The translations under genes were made by a program, and so were the position numbers. Of a DNA stretch of 26,909 nucleotides, positions 1 through 7,586 are shown piece by piece. Below the pieces are notes generated by a model, which was not told where the DNA came from, made no database searches, and saw nothing but the letters and a program-made list of their open reading frames with translations. The first letter of the stretch is position 1. Every line of letters starts with the position of its first letter. Source of the DNA: Bacteroidota bacterium (GTDB lineage Bacteria; Bacteroidota; Ignavibacteria; SZUA-365); contig JAGTUZ010000165.1 of NCBI GenBank assembly GCA_018224415.1, forward strand, positions 1 through 26,909, given 5' to 3'.

Positions 1-2159
1 ATCTGTTCGGCGAGTACGGATCGCGGAACGATGACCGCAAGGTCGCGTGTCACGTTGGGATGCCGGGGAATCGGCTGGTACACATGCCTTTCCGGCAGCG
101 CTTCACGCAGGACGTCAATATCGAGTTCGGCATAATACACTGGTTGGCCGATATCGAAGGTTTCGAGAATCATATCAGAAACTTCAACAAGCTGACCGGC
201 ATATCTGCCTTTGACTTCAAGCATTAGAACATGATCACTTAAAGTACTGGTTCTATCATAGTGAAAAGCTGTATCATTGTCAATATAGAGAGCGGACAAC
301 AGTTGTTGCGCAGCGCCTTTCAGATCGAAGAAATCCGACGGACGTTCTGCTGCATACCAGGAGCGATCGAATGCCGCGCCGCTCACGGCAAACGCCAGCA
401 TGTTGCGCTCGACAAATGCATTCTCTTCCTGTCGCTGGAATACGCGCCCGAGCTCCGCGATGCGTAGCGAAGAGAGGCCATTCCGGATGTTGACATCGAT
501 TGCTTCCAGAAGCGAGGGAAGCAGGCTGCTGCGAAGGCTGGGACGCTCCTTGCTCACCGGATTGCGCACGTCGACCACCGCGGCTTGATCCACGCCGACG
601 CCGGCAAAGGTGCGTGGGACCAGGCTGGACGAAAGGATCTCGTCGAATCCCAGACCCAACATCAGCCTGCGCAGACGTCCGGGGAATTCCTGGTCGTCGA
701 AGCGCCCACCCACATTCATCTCGATGCGCGTGGGAACAGGAATATTATCGTAGCCATGAATGCGTGCGATTTCTTCCACGAGGTCGATTTCTCTCTCGAT
801 GTCGCTGCGGAACGTCGGAATCGCGCACTGCCACGCTTCCGTTGCATCGTCGCCGACGGCGATCTGAAGCGCGGTGAGGATGCGATGCTGCTCCCCGACG
901 GGAATTTCGATTCCAAGAATGCGGTTGACGAAGGCCGGACGCAGCGTCACCTGCTTCGGGTCCACGTGAATCGGGTAGACATCGGCAACACCGCTCCACT
1001 CCCCTCCCGAGGTCTCGACGATGAGCTGGGCAGCGCGACGAATCGCCCACAGGGTGGTGTTGGGATCGGAGCCGCGTTCGAAACGATAACTCGAGTCGGT
1101 CGACAGTTGCAGCAGCTTCGCGGTGCGACGCACCGACGACGCCTGGAAACAGGCGCTCTCGAGGAGGATCTCGGTTGTTCCGTCGGTGACGGAGGAATAC
1201 TCCCCTCCCATCACACCGGCAACCGCGATGGGTCCGTCAGCGTCACAGATGAGCAGGGAGCCCACCGGTAGTGTGCGTTCCTGCTTGTCGAGCGTCATGA
1301 TACGCTCTCCTTCCCTGGAAGCACGCACCATGATGCGCCGTTCATTCAGCCGTGCGAGATCAAAGGCATGCAGGGGCTGCCCGATCTCCATCATGACATA
1401 ATTGGTGACGTCAACAATGCTGTTGATCGGACGGATGCCGACCGCCGTCAGCGCCTGGCGGAGCCAGTCCGGAGATTCCTGCACGCGGACATTCCGGATG
1501 ATCGCACCGGTGTATCTGGGACATAGTACCGGATCGGCGATCTCGATGGGAATGTCTGCGGATGACGTCGAGGGTACTTCGGGTGGCGTGGGCAGACGGA
1601 GTGGTACACCGCGTGCGGCGGCGATATCGCGGGCCGTTCCGACATGCGAGAGCGCGTCTCCCCTGTTTGGCGTTATGCCGATACCAAGGATGACGTCGTC
1701 GCAGCCGAGATGCTGTGCGATGGGAGTACCGGGCACGGCGGCGGCACTGAGGACAGTGATGCCCGAGTGGTCGTCGTCAAGGCCCAATTCGGCCGAGGAG
1801 CAGATCATCCCTGCCGATTCCACACCGCGGAGCTTTCGGCGGTCGATGGTGAAGCCAAGCTTCTCCATATTCGCCCCCACGCGTGCGAAGACCACTTTCT
1901 GCCCGGCGGCGACGTTCGGGGCACCACAGACAACGGTTGCGGTTTCCACACCATCATTGACGGTGCATACCGAAAGCTTGTCCGCATTGGGATGCTTCTC
2001 GCAGGTGAGCACTTCCCCGACAACGATGTTCGCGAAAGACGAGCGACGGTCTTCGATGGATTCGACTTCGAGTCCAACATTGGTTAACAGGGCTTCGAGA
2101 TCCTCGATGGATTCGGGAAGCTCGACATAATGGCGGAGCCAGTTGAGTGAAAGCTGCAT
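1..2159 (-). CDS. pheT: Phenylalanyl-tRNA synthetase beta subunit (partial, C-terminus cut by window edge)
   Basis: PheT pairs with PheS as an alpha2-beta2 cytoplasmic enzyme that charges tRNA-Phe; the beta chain carries tRNA-binding and editing domains. The reading frame is open from the ATG at 2159-2157 to base 1, about 719 codons of a family norm near 800. The N-terminus begins MQLSLNWLRHYVELP and leads into the EMAP-like tRNA-binding domain with the motif CEKHPNADKLSVC. The B3/B4 editing region, including RYTGAIIRNVRVQESPDWL, and the B5 domain follow. The visible end (RHPNVTRDLAVIVP) is the start of the C-terminal FDX-ACB anticodon-binding domain, which is missing only because the window ends. 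It starts 2 bases after the pheS stop, so the two are surely co-transcribed and probably translationally coupled. I see no strong Shine-Dalgarno of its own. Confidence 0.97.
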   Translation of the reverse strand, partial: MQLSLNWLRHYVELPESIEDLEALLTNVGLEVESIEDRRSSFANIVVGEVLTCEKHPNADKLSVCTVNDGVETATVVCGAPNVAAGQKVVFARVGANMEKLGFTIDRRKLRGVESAGMICSSAELGLDDDHSGITVLSAAAVPGTPIAQHLGCDDVILGIGITPNRGDALSHVGTARDIAAARGVPLRLPTPPEVPSTSSADIPIEIADPVLCPRYTGAIIRNVRVQESPDWLRQALTAVGIRPINSIVDVTNYVMMEIGQPLHAFDLARLNERRIMVRASREGERIMTLDKQERTLPVGSLLICDADGPIAVAGVMGGEYSSVTDGTTEILLESACFQASSVRRTAKLLQLSTDSSYRFERGSDPNTTLWAIRRAAQLIVETSGGEWSGVADVYPIHVDPKQVTLRPAFVNRILGIEIPVGEQHRILTALQIAVGDDATEAWQCAIPTFRSDIEREIDLVEEIARIHGYDNIPVPTRIEMNVGGRFDDQEFPGRLRRLMLGLGFDEILSSSLVPRTFAGVGVDQAAVVDVRNPVSKERPSLRSSLLPSLLEAIDVNIRNGLSSLRIAELGRVFQRQEENAFVERNMLAFAVSGAAFDRSWYAAERPSDFFDLKGAAQQLLSALYIDNDTAFHYDRTSTLSDHVLMLEVKGRYAGQLVEVSDMILETFDIGQPVYYAELDIDVLREALPERHVYQPIPRHPNVTRDLAVIVPRSVLAEQ

Positions 2160-2161
2160 GG

Positions 2162-3172
2162 TCAGTTGAACTGGTGGTTGACACGAAGGTCGTTTTCAAA
2201 AAGGAGTCGGATGTCGTCAATGGCGTGACGCAGCATGGCCGTGCGTTCGATGCCGATGCCGAATGCATACCCGCTGTGTTCCTCGGGATCGACGTCGACG
2301 GAACGGAAGACGTTCGGGTCTACCATGCCGCAGCCGAGGATTTCGAGCCATCCGGTTTGTTTGCAGACCCGGCAGCCTTTGGCGTTGCACAGGTAGCAGC
2401 TGATGTCCATCTCGGCCGACGGCTCGGTGAAGGGAAAGAAGCTCGGCCGGAAGCGATATCGGAGCGAGGACCCGTAATACATCTTCGCGAAGGTCACGAG
2501 TGTGCCCTTCAGGTCGGCGAAGGTTACCCCCTGGTCGACGAACAATCCATCGATCTGATGGAACTGCACATGACTGCGTGCACTGATGACCTCGTTGCGG
2601 TACACCTTGCCCGGAAAAATGGCGCGGATGGGCGGACGAAAGCGCTCCATGAGCCGCACCTGCACGGGAGTCGTGTGCGTGCGCAGCAGGTGGTCCTCGG
2701 TAATGAAAAAGGTGTCCTGCATGTCGCGCGCAGGATGGTCTGCCGGGAAGTTGAGCGCCTCGAAATTGTAATGGTCGGTTTCGATCTCCGGACCGTCAGC
2801 GACGCTGAACCCCATGCGCCGGAAGATGTCGGAGATTTCCTCGATGGTCTGGGACACGATATGCATGTGCCCTCGCGGCTGCGTGCGTCCGGGCAGGCTC
2901 AGATCGAGCCTGTCACGCGATCCTGCGCTCTGTTTCAACTTCTCCACGGCCCCGTCGAGCAGGGACTGTGTGATCTGGCGCAGTTCGTTAAGCGCCTTGC
3001 CTGTCAGCGGACGTTCGTCTGCTGGAACGGTTTTCAGCTGTTCGAACAGCTGTGCGATCCGGCCCTTCCGCGAAAGGTAGGCGAGTCGAAAGCGTTCGAC
3101 CGCTTCCTCGCTGTTGAGGTCATCCGTGGCTTCCCGCACTTCCGCGAGCATGGATGCAATGATTTCCTTCAC
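2162..3172 (-). CDS. pheS: Phenylalanyl-tRNA synthetase alpha subunit
   Basis: PheS is the catalytic subunit of Phe-tRNA synthetase. I place the start at the GTG at 3172-3170, which gives 336 residues beginning MKEIIASMLAEV. It has GAGGAG at 3184-3179, six bases upstream, and the length matches the usual 330-345. The frame stays open a further 24 codons to an ATG at 3244, but that ATG lies inside the hairpin and T-tract of the preceding terminator, so that start is unlikely. Class II synthetase motif 2 is seen as VYRNEVISARSHVQFHQIDG and motif 3 as GIGIERTAML. An N-terminal coiled coil (about residues 1-85) for tRNA binding precedes the catalytic core. The gene is fifth in the thrS-infC-rpmI-rplT-pheST order and depends on read-through of the terminator at 3223-3273. 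Confidence 0.97.
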   Translation of the reverse strand: MKEIIASMLAEVREATDDLNSEEAVERFRLAYLSRKGRIAQLFEQLKTVPADERPLTGKALNELRQITQSLLDGAVEKLKQSAGSRDRLDLSLPGRTQPRGHMHIVSQTIEEISDIFRRMGFSVADGPEIETDHYNFEALNFPADHPARDMQDTFFITEDHLLRTHTTPVQVRLMERFRPPIRAIFPGKVYRNEVISARSHVQFHQIDGLFVDQGVTFADLKGTLVTFAKMYYGSSLRYRFRPSFFPFTEPSAEMDISCYLCNAKGCRVCKQTGWLEILGCGMVDPNVFRSVDVDPEEHSGYAFGIGIERTAMLRHAIDDIRLLFENDLRVNHQFN

Positions 3173-3178
3173 CGTAAG

Positions 3179-3184
3179 CTCCTC
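3179..3184 (-). promoter_or_regulatory. Shine-Dalgarno that fixes the pheS GTG start
   Basis: GAGGAG on the minus strand with a six-base spacer to GTG (3172-3170). It decides in favour of the GTG start over the upstream in-frame ATG at 3244. Confidence 0.75.
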
Positions 3185-3222
3185 GATTGATGGCTCGTGC
3201 GCCTGCTTGCGCCGGGAGCCGG

Positions 3223-3273
3223 AAAAAAAGAAGCGGGCATACATGAGAGAGCCACTCTCGATGTCATGCCCGC
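3223..3273 (-). terminator. Intrinsic terminator/attenuator between rplT and pheS
   Basis: On the minus strand GCGGGCAT (3273-3266) pairs with ATGCCCGC (3240-3233). The stem is extended by ACA/TGT and by GAGAG/CTCTC around a short loop, and is followed by TTCTTTTTTT (3232-3223). It lies 21 bases after the rplT stop and 39 bases before the pheS Shine-Dalgarno. Transcripts reaching pheST must therefore read through, or start from an unseen promoter. The T-tract happens to encode Phe-Phe-Phe in the pheS frame. Those codons lie downstream of the hairpin, so classical leader-peptide attenuation as in E. coli pheM does not follow directly. Confidence 0.8.
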
Positions 3274-3293
3274 TGAACGATGCTGGATACGGC

Positions 3294-3641
3294 TTACCGG
3301 GTCGCGAGCTTCACGATTTCAGCAAACGTGTTGCTGTCGGTGGCGGCGATGTCCGCAAGCATCTTCCGGTTGATATCGATGTTGTTCTTGTTCAGTCCGT
3401 CGATCAGACGGGAATACGACACGCCCAACGCGCGCGACGCGGCGTTGATGCGCGTGATCCAGAGCTGCCGCATCGTGCGTTTCTTTGTGCGGCGGTCGCG
3501 GAAGGCGAACTGCAGCGACTTGTCGACACGGTGCTTCGCTACGGTAAGGATCTTGCTGCTCGCGCCGTAGAAGCCCTTGGCGCGGGCGAGAGTCTTCTTC
3601 CTGCGGCGATGCGCGGCGACCTTATTTTTTGAACGGGGCAT
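3294..3641 (-). CDS. rplT: Large ribosomal subunit protein bL20
   Basis: L20 is an early-assembly protein of the large subunit that binds 23S rRNA. It often represses its own operon by binding the mRNA. The product is 115 residues, close to the family norm of 114-120. It opens with the basic arm MPRSKNKVAAHRRRKKTLA and contains the hallmark GFYGASSKILTVAKHRVDKS and the helical core RQLWITRINAASRALGVSYS. It follows rpmI by 21 bases, the almost universal rpmI-rplT pairing. A strong hairpin terminator follows the stop codon. Confidence 0.99.
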   Translation of the reverse strand: MPRSKNKVAAHRRRKKTLARAKGFYGASSKILTVAKHRVDKSLQFAFRDRRTKKRTMRQLWITRINAASRALGVSYSRLIDGLNKNNIDINRKMLADIAATDSNTFAEIVKLATR

Positions 3642-3662
3642 TCTTCACCTGTGGGTCTATGT

Positions 3663-3851
3663 TTAGATAATCGCTTTGATTCGCTTCTGGTCGACGGCGT
3701 CCACAAGCGTCGACTGGCGCAGCCCGCGCTTGCGCTTGGTTGTCTTCTTTGTGAGAATATGGCTGCGATACGCCTTCCCGCGCTTGACCTTGCCCGAAGC
3801 GGTCAGCGTGAAACGCTTCTTCGCGCCGGATTTGCCTTTGAACTTGGGCAT
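3663..3851 (-). CDS. rpmI: Large ribosomal subunit protein bL35
   Basis: L35 is a small basic protein of the large ribosomal subunit. The product is 62 residues, beginning MPKFKGKSGAKKRFTLTASG and including KRGKAYRSHILTKK, both typical of the family. The ATG at 3851 has AAAGGAG about ten bases upstream on the minus strand. It lies between infC and rplT as in most bacteria. The 137-base leader from the infC stop is unusually long for this operon and holds a GC hairpin and two AT-rich palindromes, which may serve autoregulation by L20 or separate transcription. Confidence 0.98.
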   Translation of the reverse strand: MPKFKGKSGAKKRFTLTASGKVKRGKAYRSHILTKKTTKRKRGLRQSTLVDAVDQKRIKAII

Positions 3852-3870
3852 CTGATAATACTCCTTTTCG

Positions 3871-3900
3871 TTTCGATCGAAATATCTAGCTTGCTAATAT
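3871..3900. repeat. Two adjacent palindromes just upstream of rpmI
   Basis: TTTCGATCGAAA at 3871-3882 is a perfect 12-base palindrome. Immediately beside it, ATAT-C-TAGC-TT-GCTA-ATAT (3882-3900) is a near-perfect palindrome with one bulged base. Both lie within 50 bases of the rpmI start. They could be a DNA operator or part of an L20-responsive RNA structure; the sequence alone does not decide. Confidence 0.5.
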
Positions 3901-3948
3901 AATAAAATCATCGATCCCATTCCAGTATGCATCAATATTTCACCATCG

Positions 3949-3973
3949 CGCCGGTGTTTCCGGGTTCCCGGCG
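3949..3973 (-). other. GC-rich hairpin in the infC-rpmI spacer
   Basis: CGCCGG and CCGGCG (3949-3954 and 3968-3973) form a six-base-pair stem with a 13-base loop about 15 bases after the infC stop. No T-tract follows on the minus strand, so it is unlikely to be an intrinsic terminator. It may be an mRNA-processing or stabilising hairpin, or part of an autoregulatory structure. Confidence 0.4.
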
Positions 3974-3988
3974 GATAGGTGTCAAATA

Positions 3989-4579
3989 TCATTCTGTTCC
4001 GGAATCTTCCGTGCTCTCTTTTTCCAGGGCCGCGATCTTTTTCTTGTCGGGCGCAAAAATGGCGATCATCGAGCGCCCTTCCATATTGGGCTCCTTCTCG
4101 ACGATGGCAATGTCCAACAGCGCTTCCTTCAGCTTTTTGATCAGGTTGTACCCGAGTTCCTGGTGCGCCATCTGCCTGCCGCGGAACACCACGGCGGCCT
4201 TCACCTTGTTTCCCTCGAGCAGGAACTGGCGTGCGTGACGAAGCTTGAAATCGAAATCGTGCGTGTCGGTGGTCGGATGATAACGGACCTCCTTCAACAC
4301 GATGTTGATCTGCTTCTTCTTGAGCGCCTTGTCCTTTTTCTGTTGCTCGTATTTGAACTTGCCGTAATCCATGATCTTGCACACGGGCGGCGAGGCCTGT
4401 GGCGCAATTTCGACCAGATCGAGTTCCTTCTCCGCCGCCATGGTCAAAGCCTGCCGTGGGGATACGATGCCGATCTGCTCGCCGTCCGCACCGATGAGAC
4501 GGATTTCCTTGGCGGAAATCTCATCGTTGATGCGTGTTCTTCGCTGGGGTGTCCGCTGGGGACGATTGAACGTAGCCGT
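3989..4579 (-). CDS. infC: Translation initiation factor IF-3, apparently started from ACG
   Basis: IF3 binds the small ribosomal subunit, blocks subunit joining and rejects mismatched start codons. The C-terminal part is clear: CKIMDYGKFKYEQQKK, FRGRQMAHQELGYNL and the KPNMEGRSMIAIFAPDKKK-like end. The conserved N-terminal domain (RINDEISAKEIRLIGADGEQ) lies upstream of the first ATG, GTG or TTG in this frame, so a canonical start would delete conserved sequence. Between the thrS stop and that region, the codon with the best context is ACG at 4579-4577. It lies five bases after a perfect GGAGG (4589-4585) and gives 196 residues starting M(ACG)-A-T-F-N-R-P. In-frame ATC or ATT codons further in are alternatives without a nearby Shine-Dalgarno. 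IF3 genes are known for rare start codons used in autoregulation; the exact codon here is inferred. The gene starts 16 bases after thrS. Confidence 0.9.
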   Translation of the reverse strand, partial: TATFNRPQRTPQRRTRINDEISAKEIRLIGADGEQIGIVSPRQALTMAAEKELDLVEIAPQASPPVCKIMDYGKFKYEQQKKDKALKKKQINIVLKEVRYHPTTDTHDFDFKLRHARQFLLEGNKVKAAVVFRGRQMAHQELGYNLIKKLKEALLDIAIVEKEPNMEGRSMIAIFAPDKKKIAALEKESTEDSGTE

Positions 4580-4584
4580 GTCTG

Positions 4585-4589
4585 CCTCC
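4585..4589 (-). promoter_or_regulatory. Shine-Dalgarno supporting the infC ACG start
   Basis: GGAGG on the minus strand, five bases before ACG (4579-4577) and a few bases downstream of the thrS stop. No ATG, GTG or TTG lies in the infC frame at a suitable distance. Confidence 0.7.
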
Positions 4590-4595
4590 GGTCTG

Positions 4596-6533
4596 TTAAA
4601 GAGTCTTGTCCGCTATCTCGCGGGTGATCAGGTCCAGGAACTCATCCACGCCGCGCGCACCGAGGTCTCCCTCCTTGTGGCGGCGGACGGAAACAGTTCT
4701 GGACTCGCGTTCCTTCTCGCCGACGACCAGCATGTATGGCACCTTGTGCACTTCCCAGTCGCGGATTTTGTAGCCGATTTTTTCGTTGCGGTTGTCAAGT
4801 TCCACCCGAACGCCGGCAGCACGCAGTGCCAACTGCACCTCGCGGCCATATTCGATGAACTGGTCGCTGATCGGGAGCACCGCTGCCTGCACCGGCGAGA
4901 GCCAGATCGGGAAGGCACCGGCAAAATGCTCGATCAACACACCGATGAAGCGTTCCATCGATCCCATAATGGCGCGATGGATCATCACCGGACGCTTCCG
5001 TTCGTTGTGTTCGTCGATGTATTCAAGTTCGAAACGCTCGGGCATCTGGAAATCCAGCTGGATCGTCGCCAGCTGCCACGAACGACCGAGAGCGTCCCTG
5101 ACGCTGATGTCAATCTTCGGACCGTAAAACGCACCGTCGCCGGGATTGAGTTTGTAATCGATTCCATTGGCTTCGAGCGCGTCGGAAAGCCCCTTTTCTG
5201 CGGTATCCCACAGCGAAGGATCGCCCATGGCTTCTTCCGGACGCGTGCTGAGCTTGTAGTACGGTTCGAAGCCGAAGATCTTGTAGAAACGGTCGACGAG
5301 CGTGAGCAACGCCGTGATCTCGTCGAGGATCTGGTCGGGCCGCACGTAGATGTGCGCGTCGTCCATGTGGAATTGCCGCACGCGGAACATGCCGTTGAGC
5401 GCACCGGAAAGTTCGTTGCGATGGTTCGTCCCGAGTTCGGAGTATCGGAGTGGAAGATCCCGGTAGCTGCGGACGCGATGACGGTAAACGAAGGTGGACT
5501 CCGGACAGTTCATCGGCTTGAGACTGAAGATCTGGTCCTCTCCGTCCTCGACAAGGAACATGTTTTCCTTGTAATGCTGCCAGTGTCCGGACTGCTCCCA
5601 CAACTCCTTCTTGACGAGGATGGGCGTGAGGATTTCCTCATAGTCCGCACCGTCGAGAAGGACGCGGATGAGCTGCTGGAGTTCGCGGAACAACACCATG
5701 CCGCGCGGCAGCCAGAATGGCGCACCGGGCGCGACGTCGTGGAAGGCGAACAGATCGAGCTCACGACCCAGCTTGCGATGGTCGCGCTTGCGCGCTTCCT
5801 CCAGACGAACGAGATACTCGTCCAGCTCCTTCTTCTTCGGGAAGGTTATGCCGTAGATGCGCTGCATCTGCGGGTTCTTTGCATCGCCGCGCCAGTAGGA
5901 ACCGGAGACGTTCAGGAGCTTGATGTATTTGATCCGTCCCGCCGACGGGAGATGCGGACCGCGACAGAGATCGGTGAACGAGCCCTCGGTGTAGCAGCTG
6001 ATGATTTCGTCGTCCGGGAATTCAGAAATCATTTCGATTTTGTACTGGTCGCCCTTGGCGCCCCAGAAATCCAGCGCCTCCTGCCGGGTGAACACCGAGC
6101 GATCGAAGCGTTTGTCCTCCTTCGCAAGCTCGGCCATCTTTTTTTCGATGTGTTCGAGATCCTCGGGAGTCAGCGTGTGCTCGATGTCGATGTCGTAGTA
6201 GAATCCCTCTTCGATGGCAGGACCCACACCGAATTTTGCACCGGGAAACAAGGCCTCCACGGCATGCGCCATCAAATGGCTCGAACTGTGCCAGTAGACT
6301 TCCTTGCCCTCGTCGTCGTTCCACGTCAGGATCTGCACTGCGGCGTCTTGTTCGATCGGACGGTGGAGATCCATGACCGTACCGTTGACCTTCACCCCCA
6401 GCGCCTCACGGGCCAGGCCTCCCGAAATGCTTTCGGCGATCTGCAAACCAGTGCTGCCGCGCGGGAATTCCCGGCGGTCGCCGTTGGGAAAAGTGATGAA
6501 AATCGCGTCTTGCATGCTGATGTCTGTGCGCAT
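4596..6533 (-). CDS. thrS: Threonyl-tRNA synthetase
   Basis: ThrRS charges tRNA-Thr and edits mis-charged serine. The product is 645 residues, a normal length. In order it shows an N-terminal TGS domain (about residues 8-70), the second additional (editing) domain with HSSSHLMAHAVEALFPGAKF, and the class II catalytic core. The core contains the zinc-binding cysteine in LKPMNCPESTFVYRHR and the segment GTNHRNELSGALNGMFRVRQ. A C-terminal anticodon-binding domain follows, beginning near FPIWLSPVQAAVLPISD. Start choice: ATG at 6533 gives MRTDISMQDAIF; a second ATG six codons later would give MQDAIFITFPNGD, closer to many homologues. Neither has a clear Shine-Dalgarno. It is first in the translation operon, just downstream of the tRNA-Val terminator. 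Confidence 0.98.
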   Translation of the reverse strand: MRTDISMQDAIFITFPNGDRREFPRGSTGLQIAESISGGLAREALGVKVNGTVMDLHRPIEQDAAVQILTWNDDEGKEVYWHSSSHLMAHAVEALFPGAKFGVGPAIEEGFYYDIDIEHTLTPEDLEHIEKKMAELAKEDKRFDRSVFTRQEALDFWGAKGDQYKIEMISEFPDDEIISCYTEGSFTDLCRGPHLPSAGRIKYIKLLNVSGSYWRGDAKNPQMQRIYGITFPKKKELDEYLVRLEEARKRDHRKLGRELDLFAFHDVAPGAPFWLPRGMVLFRELQQLIRVLLDGADYEEILTPILVKKELWEQSGHWQHYKENMFLVEDGEDQIFSLKPMNCPESTFVYRHRVRSYRDLPLRYSELGTNHRNELSGALNGMFRVRQFHMDDAHIYVRPDQILDEITALLTLVDRFYKIFGFEPYYKLSTRPEEAMGDPSLWDTAEKGLSDALEANGIDYKLNPGDGAFYGPKIDISVRDALGRSWQLATIQLDFQMPERFELEYIDEHNERKRPVMIHRAIMGSMERFIGVLIEHFAGAFPIWLSPVQAAVLPISDQFIEYGREVQLALRAAGVRVELDNRNEKIGYKIRDWEVHKVPYMLVVGEKERESRTVSVRRHKEGDLGARGVDEFLDLITREIADKTL

Positions 6534-6545
6534 TGTGTCATTAAT

Positions 6546-6574
6546 GAAAAAATCGGATTCGCTCCGATTTTTTC
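6546..6574 (-). terminator. Intrinsic terminator after tRNA-Val, upstream of thrS
   Basis: A perfect 12-base-pair inverted repeat with a five-base loop: GAAAAAATCGGA (6546-6557) against TCCGATTTTTTC (6563-6574). On the minus strand the stem ends in TTTTTT. It lies 14 bases after the tRNA and 12 bases before the first thrS start codon, so thrS transcription either reads through it or starts within a very short leader. The symmetric T- and A-tracts would allow function in both directions. Confidence 0.85.
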
Positions 6575-6587
6575 TCCAGGAAGAGTG

Positions 6588-6661
<74 letters not shown>

Positions 6662-6675
6662 GACGAAGGTCAACA

Positions 6676-6704
6676 AATATAGGCAGGGACAGCAATGAAA
6701 ACAA
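6676..6704 (-). promoter_or_regulatory. Promoter of tRNA-Val
   Basis: On the minus strand TTGTTT (6704-6699), a 17-base spacer, and TATATT (6681-6676) lie 14 bases before the tRNA 5' end. The extended -10 reads TATATTTG, which fits the TAnnTTTG -7 element described for Bacteroidetes primary sigma factor promoters. If the following terminator leaks, it also drives the thrS operon. Confidence 0.7.
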
Positions 6705-6727
6705 GAGAGCTTAAAGATAATTGTGAG

Positions 6728-6788
6728 AAAAAACGCCGGGATCGCCGTCAGGGCGCAGAGTAACCGCTGCTTCGGGTCCTCCCCGGCG
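6728..6788 (-). terminator. Probable intrinsic terminator after pdxJ
   Basis: On the minus strand CGCCGGG (6788-6782) pairs with CCCGGCG (6740-6734) and is followed by TTTTTT (6733-6728). The loop is long (41 bases) but has its own GCAG/CTGC stem. It begins right after the pdxJ stop and separates the upstream operon from the tRNA-Val promoter. Confidence 0.6.
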
Positions 6789-6792
6789 ACCG

Positions 6793-7509
6793 TCAGAAAC
6801 CACGAACGAGCCGGAGCATCTCCTCCACTGCTCGTGGCAGTCCGACGAACATCGCCCGTGCGACGAGCGCATGCCCGATGCTGAGTTCCTCGATTTCCGG
6901 GATCGCAGTGATATGGCGCACATTGACGTAATTGATGCCGTGTCCGGCGTTGACGCCCAGATCGAGCGTGCGCGCATAGGCAGCCGCCGATCTGATCCGT
7001 GCCAGTTGCTCGAGCATCTCCTCTTCGCTGCGTGCGTTGGCGAATTCGCCGGTGTGCAGTTCGATGATGTCGGCACCGGCTTCGGCCGCGGCTTCGATCT
7101 GCTCGTCGACAGGATCGACGAACAGGCTCACCTCGATGTCGTTGTCATGCAGCAGGCGGATGGCATGCGCGACTTTTTCGGCGTCGCCACGGACATCAAG
7201 ACCGGATTCCGTGGTGAGTTCCTTGCGCTTTTCGGGCACCAGCGTCACCAGGTCCGGCAGTGTCTCGATGGCGATCTGAAGGATCTCGTCGGTGATGGCC
7301 ATTTCGAGGTCAAGTTTTGTTTTCACCAGGTCGCGCAACAGTCGAAGGTCGCGGTCGTTGATGTGTCTCCTGTCCTCCCGCAGGTGGCAGACGATTCCTT
7401 CTGCGCCATGCAGCTCGCAGATTTGTGCGGCCGTGACGGGATCGGGTTCGAGTCCGCCCCGCGCCTCCCGGAGGGTGGCAAAATGGTCGATATTGACACA
7501 GAGTCTCAT
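6793..7509 (-). CDS. pdxJ: Pyridoxine 5'-phosphate synthase
   Basis: PdxJ condenses 3-amino-2-oxopropyl phosphate with 1-deoxyxylulose 5-phosphate to form pyridoxine 5'-phosphate, the last ring-closing step of the DXP-dependent vitamin B6 route. The product is 238 residues, the family norm. It begins MRLCVNIDHFATLREARGG and holds the phosphate- and substrate-binding segments CHLREDRRHINDRDL, ELHTGEFANA and NAGHGINYVNV, spread over a TIM barrel. I chose the ATG at 7509, which has AGGGA eight bases upstream; the frame is open further but the added residues are not like the family. It is the last gene of its run, 77 bases after the CPBP gene. Confidence 0.97.
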   Translation of the reverse strand: MRLCVNIDHFATLREARGGLEPDPVTAAQICELHGAEGIVCHLREDRRHINDRDLRLLRDLVKTKLDLEMAITDEILQIAIETLPDLVTLVPEKRKELTTESGLDVRGDAEKVAHAIRLLHDNDIEVSLFVDPVDEQIEAAAEAGADIIELHTGEFANARSEEEMLEQLARIRSAAAYARTLDLGVNAGHGINYVNVRHITAIPEIEELSIGHALVARAMFVGLPRAVEEMLRLVRGF

Positions 7510-7586
7510 GATGGGTTCCCTGTTCCTTGGTCTTGGTCGGTTCCTTCGCCGCAACGTTCCGCGTTCGACGTTCCGTAACAATATAC

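Noticed and set aside
3221..3244. ATG-TAT-GCC-CGC-TTC-TTT-TTT as a Phe leader peptide start
   Set aside because: The Phe codons are the terminator's own T-tract and come after the hairpin, so a stalled ribosome there could not control it in the classical way. I kept it only as a question in the findings.
3980..3985. TTGACA (minus strand) after infC as a -35 for rpmI
   Set aside because: Nothing like a -10 occurs 16-19 bases downstream; it lies in the GC hairpin region.
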